This document shows, in pieces, positions 1 through 5,161 of a stretch of DNA of 11,210 nt. Under the pieces are notes generated by a model that was not told the origin of the DNA, made no database searches, and saw only the letters and a list, made by a program, of their open reading frames with translations. The DNA is from Dehalococcoidia bacterium (GTDB lineage: Bacteria; Chloroflexota; Dehalococcoidia; GIF9; AB-539-J10), in contig JAUWFX010000045.1 in NCBI GenBank assembly GCA_030606765.1, forward strand, positions 1 to 11,210. The letters run 5' to 3'. Position 1 is the first letter of the stretch. Each line of letters begins with the position of its first letter. The position numbers were made by a program, and so were the translations under genes.

Positions 1-1
1 C

Positions 2-760
2 ACCGAAGAGTTCAAAGAAGTGGACATAATGACCACCATGAACATGGGCCTGACTGCGGAGAAGCTGCTCTCACAGACCACCTTTACCCGGGAGGACATG
101 GACAAATGGGCTATGAAAAGCCATCAGATGGCGGCCAAGGCCGTCGAAGAAGGGTATTTCAAGGAGGAGATACTGCCGATTGAGGCGGTGCAGGCGGACG
201 GGACGAAGAAAGTCTTTGAGTATGACCTAAGCGTCAGGGGCGATACGTCGATGGAGGCTCTCGCCCAGTTGAAGCCATCCTTCAAGCCGGATGGTCAGAT
301 AACGCCAGGCAATTCCTCCCCGCTCAACGCCGGGGCCACTGCCGTAATGCTGATGTCGAAGAAAAAGGCACAGAAGTGCAATCTCAAGCCCCTGGCCAAG
401 ATCATATCCATGGGGTGGGCTGGCGTTGACCCGACAGTGATGGGGAAAGGCCCGGTCCCATCCAGCCGCATGGCTCTGGAACATGTCGGCCTCGAAGCGA
501 AGGACATCGACTTCTGGGAGATCAACGAGGCCTTCGTCATCGTGGCACTCTATGCCATGAGAGAACTGGGTATCGACCCCGAAAAAGTCAACGTCAAGGG
601 TGGCGCTACTGCCATCGGACACCCGTTGGGAGCCACCGGCTCCAGGCTGGTTGGCACCCTCGCCAGAATACTCAATGCCAAAGGAGGGAAATACGGTCTG
701 GCCACCGCCTGCGTTGGTGGCGGTCAGGGCGCTGCCACCATACTGGAGCGGGAAGACTAA
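2..760 (+). CDS. Acetyl-CoA C-acetyltransferase (thiolase), C-terminal part, 5' end off window
   Basis: Thiolases catalyse condensation of two acyl-CoAs or thiolytic cleavage of 3-ketoacyl-CoA in the cytoplasm. The frame is open from base 2 and gives 252 residues. Visible family motifs are the linker with DTSMEALAQLKP and GNSSPLNAGA, the NEAF motif (codons at 524-535), the GHPLGATGSR block whose His (620-622) is a catalytic residue, and CVGGGQG with the second catalytic Cys (710-712). The N-terminal nucleophilic Cys and the first 130-140 residues of a usual protein of about 390 lie upstream of the window. GNSSPLNAGA has Ala where most relatives have Asp (NDGA). Substrate chain length cannot be read from this part. 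A terminator follows 30 nt after the stop, so this is the last gene of its operon. The GTG at 20 is internal, not a start. Confidence 0.93.
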   Translation, partial: TEEFKEVDIMTTMNMGLTAEKLLSQTTFTREDMDKWAMKSHQMAAKAVEEGYFKEEILPIEAVQADGTKKVFEYDLSVRGDTSMEALAQLKPSFKPDGQITPGNSSPLNAGATAVMLMSKKKAQKCNLKPLAKIISMGWAGVDPTVMGKGPVPSSRMALEHVGLEAKDIDFWEINEAFVIVALYAMRELGIDPEKVNVKGGATAIGHPLGATGSRLVGTLARILNAKGGKYGLATACVGGGQGAATILERED

Positions 761-790
761 AAAAGGGTCAACTCTTCTACATTGATTTGC

Positions 791-825
791 AGAGGGCGGG
801 GCTTGTCCCCGCCCCCTCTTTTTGT
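791..825 (+). terminator. Rho-independent terminator after the thiolase gene
   Basis: GGGCGGGG (794-801) pairs perfectly with CCCCGCCC across a short loop. The outer AGA/TCT bases can also pair after a two-base bulge. A run of five T follows at about 819-823. It lies 30 nt past the thiolase stop. Confidence 0.85.
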
Positions 826-845
826 CATTGCGAGCCCTTCGCTAC
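824..845 (+). repeat. Truncated copy of the GTCATTGCGAG dispersed repeat
   Basis: GTCATTGCGAG at 824-834 is identical to the left end of the palindromic repeat at 4685-4776. The following bases, CCCTTCGCTAC, fit the variable arm of such elements, but the GGCAATCTC inner half and the right arm are absent. It directly abuts the T run of the thiolase terminator. Confidence 0.6.
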
Positions 846-907
846 ATTTTTTGAACACCATCAATATGGTAGAATAACTCCAACGACTCGGATTTAGCGC
901 GGGAGAG

Positions 908-1006
908 ATGAACAAGAAGAAGAAAGTGGCTGCCTTGAAGCATCGCCAGCACCGAAAGCAGCTCAAGGAAAAGAGAAAGGCCCAGGCTCCAGCCAAGGAA
1001 CAATGA
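908..1006 (+). CDS. Small basic protein (32 aa), translationally coupled to THEP1
   Basis: The reading frame encodes 32 residues, starting MNKKKKVAALKHRQ and ending KAQAPAKEQ. About 40% of residues are Lys, Arg or His and none is a strongly hydrophobic stretch, so it is probably a single charged helix that could bind nucleic acid or ribosomes (inference). GGGAG at 901-905 is a close but plausible ribosome-binding site. Its TGA (1004-1006) overlaps the ATG of the THEP1 gene (1003-1005) as ATGA, a classic coupling arrangement, which is the main reason to call it real. I do not recognise a named family. It could also be a leader that merely sets THEP1 translation. Confidence 0.6.
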   Translation: MNKKKKVAALKHRQHRKQLKEKRKAQAPAKEQ

Positions 1007-1521
1007 AAAGAGCCCTCCTGTTGACCGGCAAGCCGGGCACAGGTAAAACTGCTCTTATCAAAGAAGCCCTGGCCCAGACAAAAGTCAAGGGCGGTGGCTT
1101 CTATACTGAGGAGATACGGACCGGGGGAATAAGGCAGGGGTTCAGGATTGTTACCCTTGATGGGCAGGAGGCAATATTAGCCCATGTCGGCATCTCCAGC
1201 CCCTACCAGGTAAGCAAATACCGGGTGGACACGGACAGCCTGAACAGGGTTGGAGTTTCTGTTCTGCGTCAAGCGCTGAAGGAAAGCGACCTCATAGTCA
1301 TTGATGAGATTGGCAAGATGGAGCTTCTGTCGCCCCAGTTCAAGGAAGCCGTGACGCAGGCCATAAACAGTGACAAGAAAGTTTTGGGCACTATAATGCT
1401 CAACCCCCATCCCTTTGCCGACGAAATCAAACGCCATCCTGAAGTCGAAACGCTCCTGGTAACCAGAGACAACCGCACCGAGGTAATGAATAAAGTCTTA
1501 AACTGGCTAACGGAAAGATAA
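1003..1521 (+). CDS. THEP1-type nucleoside-triphosphatase (COG1618)
   Basis: A P-loop NTPase of 172 residues, matching the usual 170-190 of the THEP1 family, whose members hydrolyse ATP, GTP and other NTPs in vitro; their cellular role is unsettled. Walker A is GKPGTGKT (residues 9-16) close behind the start. The family-typical GGFYTEEIR is at 31-39, YRVDTDSL at 73-80, and Walker B with its extension LIVIDEIGKMEL at 97-108. A weak AAGGA lies only 3 nt before the ATG, so initiation probably relies on coupling to the upstream 32-aa frame. The last 18 codons including the stop, plus 72 bp downstream, are duplicated 1,201 bp further on. No clear terminator follows. Confidence 0.93.
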   Translation: MKRALLLTGKPGTGKTALIKEALAQTKVKGGGFYTEEIRTGGIRQGFRIVTLDGQEAILAHVGISSPYQVSKYRVDTDSLNRVGVSVLRQALKESDLIVIDEIGKMELLSPQFKEAVTQAINSDKKVLGTIMLNPHPFADEIKRHPEVETLLVTRDNRTEVMNKVLNWLTER

Positions 1522-1593
1522 TATGCCTCCCTCTCTAACTCCTCCCGCCAGGAACCATGCCTTGTGGTAACTAGCGAGTCCGATGAGTGGACA
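1467..1593 (+). repeat. 127-bp direct repeat, copy 1 (THEP1 3' end plus downstream)
   Basis: Aligns without gaps to 2668-2794 at an offset of 1,201 bp. I count seven differences (1470, 1490, 1491, 1498, 1545, 1552, 1570), about 94% identity. The first 55 bases are THEP1 coding sequence and the stop; the remaining 72 are noncoding. The copy ends in a small hairpin, GTCC-gatgagt-GGAC (1578-1592). After 1593 the similarity falls to patches. Confidence 0.95.
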
Positions 1594-1815
1594 ATGGTGA
1601 TCGCAGCGCTTATGCCAGGGACACAGTATTAGTGGCAAAAGCGATAGGAGGTCAGAATACCTTATCGCAAATTGAAATAGGAAATCCCGGGTAAAACTGA
1701 AATCCCCAGCCGGTTCAGGCGATGCGAGACACTACTCAAATAAGCAGTAAATAATGCCAACGCCAACAGACTCGGTTAAAATAAAGATGCTCAACGCTGA
1801 GCAGGAGGTAAAGCT

Positions 1816-2628
1816 ATGAAATCTCGGGAGATTCCCAGGAAAGAGGAGACCCACCGTCATCACAGCCCTTCTTCAGCAGGTGAGATGGGAAAAGATGAGG
1901 TCGGAAAAGGAATGCGTATTCTGATAGCTATACAGGGATATTATGGCGAGAGAATAGCGGAAAATATCCAGCGCCATTGTCCAGCGGACTGGAAGGTGAA
2001 TCGTTTCCTCTTTCCTACCGGCTTACCAGCCATAATCGATGAAGCTGATGAATTCTTGCCCCGCGAGTTGCCGGCGGCCGACCTGCTCATATCCCTCGGC
2101 GAGCATCCCGGGGCAGCTCAGATGATTCCCGACATGGTCAAAAGGAGTGGAGCCAAGGCAGTGGTTGCCCCTGCAGATAACAGGGCGTGGCTGCCCTTCG
2201 GCCTCGCCAGGCAAATCCAGAAAAAGTTGGAATCCATGGGAATCGATATGGTCCATCCCGTGCCCTTCTGTACCTTGACAGAAAAGGACAGCCAGAACCC
2301 CTACATCCAGGAATTTGCCAGGCATTTCGGCAAACCCGACGTGGACATAGAGTTCTACAAAGATGACAGACACAGAGTAGCTAAGGTCACTGTCAAAAGA
2401 GAGGCTCCTTGCGGGAGCACGCGGTTCGTAGCCGACCATCTCGTCGGAGTCTGGTTCAGAGAGGCCACGGAGCAGGCAGGGCTTCTGCATCACCAGTTCC
2501 CCTGTATGGCAACTATGGTGATGGACCGGGAATTTGAAGACACTCTCATGCACCGTGCCGGGAACATTCTCAAGCAGACGGTCCAGCAGTCCATCAAAGA
2601 TGCCGGCCTGACCAGATATTCAGTGTGA
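1816..2628 (+). CDS. DUF166 family protein (COG1810), function unknown
   Basis: 270 residues. The conserved core starts at Met33 (MRILIAIQGYYGERIAENI), a Rossmann-like beta-alpha start. DLLISLGEHPG (about 89-99), KAVVAPADNR (about 114-123) and, near residue 196, APCGSTRFVADHLVG follow, the last holding the Cys that marks the family as I remember it. DUF166 is mostly archaeal, with some bacterial anaerobes; no reaction is established to my knowledge. The first ATG is preferred because a perfect AGGAGG (1803-1808) lies 7 nt ahead. That adds a polar, His-rich 32-residue tail (HRHHSPSS) unlike the core. ATG 1912, with only AAAAGG ahead, is the alternative. A small hairpin GCTCA-acgc-TGAGC (1789-1802) touches the ribosome-binding site. 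The 222 bp upstream (1594-1815) hold no gene, only a hairpin at 1641-1668. Confidence 0.8.
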   Translation: MKSREIPRKEETHRHHSPSSAGEMGKDEVGKGMRILIAIQGYYGERIAENIQRHCPADWKVNRFLFPTGLPAIIDEADEFLPRELPAADLLISLGEHPGAAQMIPDMVKRSGAKAVVAPADNRAWLPFGLARQIQKKLESMGIDMVHPVPFCTLTEKDSQNPYIQEFARHFGKPDVDIEFYKDDRHRVAKVTVKREAPCGSTRFVADHLVGVWFREATEQAGLLHHQFPCMATMVMDREFEDTLMHRAGNILKQTVQQSIKDAGLTRYSV

Positions 2629-2667
2629 GGAAAAGGAAGGGCTGTGCTCGCTGCCGCATGACATCGC

Positions 2668-2794
2668 AGATAACCGCACCGAGGTAATGAGGAAAGTCCT
2701 AAACTGGCTAACGGAAAGATAATATGCCTCCCTCTCTAACTCCTCACGCCAGCAACCATGCCTTGTGGTAGCTAGCGAGTCCGATGAGTGGACA
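2668..2794 (+). repeat. 127-bp direct repeat, copy 2
   Basis: Second copy of 1467-1593, beginning 40 nt after the DUF166 stop. The bases before 2668 have no visible similarity to THEP1, so the copy begins abruptly inside coding sequence. The two copies enclose the DUF166 gene. Confidence 0.95.
2669..2722 (+). pseudogene. Remnant of the THEP1 3' end (17 codons plus stop)
   Basis: Encodes DNRTEVMRKVLNWLTER and a TAA, differing from the intact THEP1 C-terminus only by Arg for Asn in MRK versus MNK. There is no start codon or upstream THEP1 frame, so it cannot make a THEP1 protein. Confidence 0.85.
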
Positions 2795-2936
2795 GACGAT
2801 GGTCATATCGCTCTACACGCGCTTCCTACCGCTGAACACTACGCTATCTTGTTGGATAGATTTCTATCAAAGTGATACTTAATGATCGCATATATCAATG
2901 AATTTCCATACATTACAGGTGGAATTTGGTAAGAAA
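2723..2936 (+). other. Intergenic stretch without a convincing gene
   Basis: It holds the noncoding half of repeat copy 2 (to 2794), a perfect short dyad GATAGA-TT-TCTATC (2855-2868), and only a 27-codon frame (2799-2882) without a ribosome-binding site. I see no tRNA, no strong promoter and no larger frame. Confidence 0.5.
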
Positions 2937-2983
2937 AGTCAAGATAATGCATCTTGACTGCCATAGATGCAGAGATATACAAT
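2937..2983 (+). promoter_or_regulatory. Promoter with a palindrome over the -35 box
   Basis: TTGACT (2954-2959) and TACAAT (2978-2983) are 18 bp apart, a good sigma-70 type promoter. The -35 box is the outer part of the right arm of a perfect 9-bp inverted repeat, AGTCAAGAT-aatgc-ATCTTGACT (2937-2959). A dyad over the -35 box would suit a repressor operator. Transcription would start near 2990 and read into the leader of the DUF5658 gene. Confidence 0.55.
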
Positions 2984-2989
2984 GAAATG

Positions 2990-3155
2990 CTCGCCAAGGA
3001 TTTTCGGCCCTCTCAGCGGCTAGTACTAATGAGCCTTTAAAAACATAATATTGTTCCGATGACATAGGAGGCATTGAACCGCTGCCTGTATATGGTCACT
3101 TTGGTGGTGGGGAGCCAATAGTGAAACCGACCTGAAAATGGTCGGTTTTTTGTTT
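2990..3155 (+). ncRNA. Candidate structured leader or small RNA (about 160 nt), class unknown
   Basis: Bounded by the promoter at 2954-2983 and a perfect terminator at 3124-3151. Inside are short hairpins GGCT-N10-AGCC (3018-3035) and AGGCA-N9-TGCCT (3069-3087). The second overlaps an AGGAGG at 3066-3071. That AGGAGG precedes a 15-codon frame from TTG 3074 ending at TAG 3119-3121, two bases before the terminator stem, so a leader-peptide attenuator is one option; a cis-acting riboswitch or a free small RNA are others. It fits no RNA family I can recognise. Confidence 0.35.
3124..3151 (+). terminator. Rho-independent terminator just ahead of the DUF5658 gene
   Basis: Perfect 9-bp stem AAACCGACC / GGTCGGTTT (3124-3132 and 3140-3148), 7-nt loop TGAAAAT, and six T (3146-3151) followed by GTTTTG. 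It ends about 10 nt before the ribosome-binding site of the next gene, leaving no room for another promoter. Confidence 0.9.
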
Positions 3156-3180
3156 TGAAGGGGGGTGATAACTTCTGCAC

Positions 3181-3531
3181 ATGAAGGCATTGAAAGTTCC
3201 CAGGTTTCTTCATATTGAAAACAGGACCGTTAGGTATACTCTCTACGTCCTATTTGGCATTATAGTTGCAGACGGCCTGTTAAGTCAGTTTCTGGTGACA
3301 GGTGGATACGGATCAGAAAGCAATCCTTTGCTGATGTCTTTGGTGGGCGGTGAGTCGTTTCTAGCTATAAAGATATCAGGTGCATTTTTGGCCACGCTGT
3401 TTCTATGGATTAAGTATAATGGCAAGCCTAGACTCGTATATAAGGTAGCTGTGGTAGCTCTGGGACTTTACACAACCATTGTTTACTGGAACTTGTTTGT
3501 ATTTCTTTTAATGCTTAATCAACCTGTCTGA
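3181..3531 (+). CDS. Small membrane protein, DUF5658-like
   Basis: 116 residues with three hydrophobic segments at about 19-39, 58-77 and 86-112, so an inner-membrane protein. The pattern Asp31 in helix 1, then GGYGSESNPLLMSLVGG (41-57) and Lys64 in helix 2 is what I recall of the DUF5658 family (D...E.NP...G...K); function unknown. A strong GGGGGTGAT (3161-3169) lies 11 nt before the ATG. The only visible promoter is upstream of the leader and terminator, so expression probably depends on read-through. It is more A+T rich than the genes to its left. Confidence 0.7.
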   Translation: MKALKVPRFLHIENRTVRYTLYVLFGIIVADGLLSQFLVTGGYGSESNPLLMSLVGGESFLAIKISGAFLATLFLWIKYNGKPRLVYKVAVVALGLYTTIVYWNLFVFLLMLNQPV

Positions 3532-3617
3532 ACAAGGGCACCGGGATCACACAATCGTCAGAAAAGTGCAATCCTTTTTCGAGGATTAAGCTCTTTCCGG
3601 AGTAGGCCTGATCGGTA

Positions 3618-3640
3618 TGGTGTCCCTGGAATTCAGTCAA
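3618..3640 (+). repeat. Direct repeat, left copy (TGGTGTCCCTGGAATTC core)
   Basis: A 17-bp core identical to 8418-8434, followed by NN and TCAA in both copies (21 of 23 matching). It lies 8 bp before the 3' end of the DUF72 gene. Its preceding bases TA extend similarity to a TATGGTGTCCCCGGAATTC-like sequence I recall from dispersed repeats in other bacteria; that recollection is unverified. Confidence 0.75.
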
Positions 3641-3647
3641 CATGACC

Positions 3648-4532
3648 TTATTCTACTGCTTCGGATGCTTCGTCTTCTTCCATTCGAACTTGCATAGGAA
3701 GCTCTCTAAACGGCAATTGCAGACACCTTATCATATCAATAGCATTGCGAGGAGAATACCCTTGCCAATGGTTATTAAATAGAATAAAGAGCAATTTAGT
3801 TTGACCTGCTGTTGTCTTTACCCTATCTGCCAATTCTTCTATTTCTTCAGCTGAATATAGGTATTTATAGCGGGTTTCGCTATCTCCCGTCCACCACGTT
3901 TCCGCATTTCTACCGTGAAAGCGGAAGTAGGCCATATCAGAGGTTATAGGAAGCTCCTGAGCGATTGAGGATTTAAACTTCGGCTCATCAATTTGAACCC
4001 AGGCAACATTATGTTCCTTGAGCAGCTTTGCGATATTAGGGTCGTCACTCCAACTTCTATGCCTTAGCTCCACAGCTAACCTGTACGGTCCAAACAACCT
4101 GCTCACCGCATTTATGACTCGCTGCCCAAAGCTATCGTTCCTGAAGCTGGGCGGGAACTGTGCTAACAAAGCACCTAGTTTATCGCTTTTCAATAAGGGC
4201 TCTATACTCCGCTTAAATATATCGACATCCTGCAAAGATATTACCGCTTCCTCTCCCGTAGCTTCCTTATACATCTTCGGGTGCGTGAATTTCTGCCAGA
4301 GCTTAACTGTGAAGAGGAAGTCACTGGGAACTCTCCGGACCCAGTTGTAAACGTAGCCAGGATTCGGTGGTCTATAGAATGAGCTATTTATCTCTACTGT
4401 GTTGAAGAATTGGCTGTAGTATTCAAGCTCATTTATCTTGCCCGTAGGGTAGAAGTATCCAGTCCACGTGCCTTCACCTTTGGGGTAGGACCATCCTGAT
4501 GTCCCTATGTATATCTTCGCTTGATCGGTCAT
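3648..4532 (-). CDS. DUF72 / YecE family protein (COG1801), TIM-barrel, function unknown
   Basis: 294 residues, close to the usual 240-300. Family motifs in order: IGTSGWSYP (9-17) with WTGYFYP (23-29), FNTVEINSSFYRPP (43-56), FTVKLWQKFTH (74-84), LLAQFPPSF (122-130), AVELRHRSW (153-161), YFRFHGRN (202-209) and FNNHWQGYSPRNA (252-264). The family is a cytoplasmic TIM barrel with no reaction established that I know of. It runs divergently from the DUF6504-dnaE2 unit. An extended -10 promoter leaves only about a 15-nt leader, and there is no good ribosome-binding site. A link to DNA repair is suggested by position only. Confidence 0.92.
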   Translation of the reverse strand: MTDQAKIYIGTSGWSYPKGEGTWTGYFYPTGKINELEYYSQFFNTVEINSSFYRPPNPGYVYNWVRRVPSDFLFTVKLWQKFTHPKMYKEATGEEAVISLQDVDIFKRSIEPLLKSDKLGALLAQFPPSFRNDSFGQRVINAVSRLFGPYRLAVELRHRSWSDDPNIAKLLKEHNVAWVQIDEPKFKSSIAQELPITSDMAYFRFHGRNAETWWTGDSETRYKYLYSAEEIEELADRVKTTAGQTKLLFILFNNHWQGYSPRNAIDMIRCLQLPFRELPMQVRMEEDEASEAVE

Positions 4533-4553
4533 CTTTTATACTTATAGAGCATC

Positions 4554-4562
4554 ATTATACCA
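4554..4562 (-). promoter_or_regulatory. Extended -10 promoter of the DUF72 gene
   Basis: Read on the minus strand, TGG followed by TATAAT (perfect -10 with TGN extension), 21 nt before the ATG. No recognisable -35 box is seen at 17 bp, as is common for extended -10 promoters. Confidence 0.6.
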
Positions 4563-4637
4563 GCATATATCCGAGCGAATTAATTTTTAAGATATACCTG
4601 AAATTCTAAAAAACCTCTGCTCTAGTTCAGATAGATT

Positions 4638-4819
4638 AGTGACACTTTATAATATGTTTGCAACATTGGATAATAACATTGCGTGTCATTGCGAGCCTCG
4701 ACTTGTCGGGGCGTGGCAATCTCATTCCCCGCCAAGTCCACCGAGATTGCTTCGTCGCTATGCTCCTCGCAACGACGAAGGGAAAAGACTCCTCTCAGTG
4801 ATAAAAATGTGTCACTGAG
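4638..4819. repeat. Outer inverted repeat enclosing the palindromic element
   Basis: AGTGACAC (4638-4645) is inverted as GTGTCACT (4809-4816), with similarity extending to TNAGTGACAC-TTT on both sides. The right end is also half of a perfect 8-bp dyad, CTCAGTGA (4794-4801) / TCACTGAG (4812-4819). The arrangement looks like terminal repeats of a small nonautonomous element, without any transposase frame. Confidence 0.4.
4685..4776. repeat. 92-bp palindromic MITE-like repeat
   Basis: Outer ends GTCATTGCGAG (4685-4695) and CTCGCAACGAC (4766-4776) are inverted copies with one mismatch. Inner ends GCAATCTC (4716-4723) and GAGATTGC (4743-4750) are perfect inverted copies. Each arm is thus one unit of a dispersed repeat whose truncated copy lies at 824. 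The left arm has its own small stem CGAC-tt-GTCG. It is noncoding and probably folds into a cruciform or long RNA hairpin. Confidence 0.8.
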
Positions 4820-4840
4820 GTATTGAACGAGTACAACCTC

Positions 4841-4870
4841 TTGACAATAGCACAGATGTTCTGTTACAAT
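4841..4870 (+). promoter_or_regulatory. Strong promoter of the DUF6504-dnaE2 unit with a dyad in its spacer
   Basis: Perfect TTGACA (4841-4846), 18-bp spacer, TACAAT (4865-4870). The spacer contains the dyad ACAGA-TGT-TCTGT (4852-4864), which touches the -10 box. Such placement is typical of repressor operators, and LexA is the natural candidate given a translesion polymerase downstream. The dyad is not the Bacillus-type GAACNNNNGTTC box. Confidence 0.75.
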
Positions 4871-4902
4871 TCTATTCCCTTTCCCGTTTTGGAGTCGATA
4901 CC

Positions 4903-5151
4903 ATGTCCAGGCTTATTGATGAACCGGTCAAAGTCCATCAGAACAACGATTCAATAATAACTGCCTTCATTTGGAGGAAGCGTCTCTATAGAATCCTTGA
5001 TGTTGTTGGTTGGTGGAGAGAACCTTCTGAATGGTGGAATGGTAAATCGATGCGCCTTTTCATCCGTGTGAATGCACAGAACTCAAGCACTGGAACCTAT
5101 GAGCTTTATAAGCTTGGGGGACAGTGGTTTCTCTTAAGAGTCCTTGATTGA
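4903..5151 (+). CDS. Stand-alone DUF6504 family protein
   Basis: 82 residues. The pattern MSRLIDEPVKV, F-WRKRLYRILDVVGWWREPSEWW (about 24-45), LFIRVNAQ and GTYELYKLGGQWFLLRVLD fits DUF6504 as I remember it: a small beta-rich domain found beside, or fused to the C-terminus of, Y-family (ImuB-like) DNA polymerases in actinobacteria and Chloroflexota. Its role is unknown; the partnership points to translesion synthesis. GGAG (4891-4894) lies 8 nt before the ATG, and the leader is about 26 nt. The stop sits 10 nt before the preferred dnaE2 start. Here it stands alone, with no Y-family polymerase in the window, so it may work directly with DnaE2 or be left over from a lost imuB. Confidence 0.75.
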   Translation: MSRLIDEPVKVHQNNDSIITAFIWRKRLYRILDVVGWWREPSEWWNGKSMRLFIRVNAQNSSTGTYELYKLGGQWFLLRVLD

Positions 5152-5161
5152 GGCGATGGGC

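Noticed and set aside
227..622. Long minus-strand frames within the thiolase gene
   Set aside because: They are antisense shadows of a clearly conserved coding sequence; the same applies to antisense frames in THEP1, DUF166, dnaE2, the protease and arsM.
1578..1592. Hammerhead-like GATGAG in a GTCC/GGAC hairpin
   Set aside because: The core should read CTGATGAG with a GAAA and a cleavage triplet nearby; these are absent.
3018..3035. GTACTAATGAGCC similar to the 3' end of 23S rRNA
   Set aside because: Only about 14 bases match; the sequence before it does not resemble 23S domain VI, and no 5S follows.
2954..3040. 28-codon frame from TTG 2954
   Set aside because: It starts inside the -35 box of the promoter, lacks a ribosome-binding site and matches nothing I know.
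3057..3090. Resemblance to a fluoride riboswitch (GATGAC ... AACCGC)
   Set aside because: The expected paired 5' hairpin and the downstream GATG-CTCCTA segment are missing, and the gene is not a fluoride channel or enolase-type target.
3570..3587. AATCCT/AGGATT hairpin after the DUF5658 gene as a terminator
   Set aside because: Only six A+T-rich pairs and no T run after the stem.
4824..4864. Bacillus-type LexA box (GAACNNNNGTTC) ahead of dnaE2
   Set aside because: GAAC at 4825 and GTTC at 4858 are present but far apart, and no correctly spaced pair exists; only the ACAGA-N3-TCTGT dyad is supportable.
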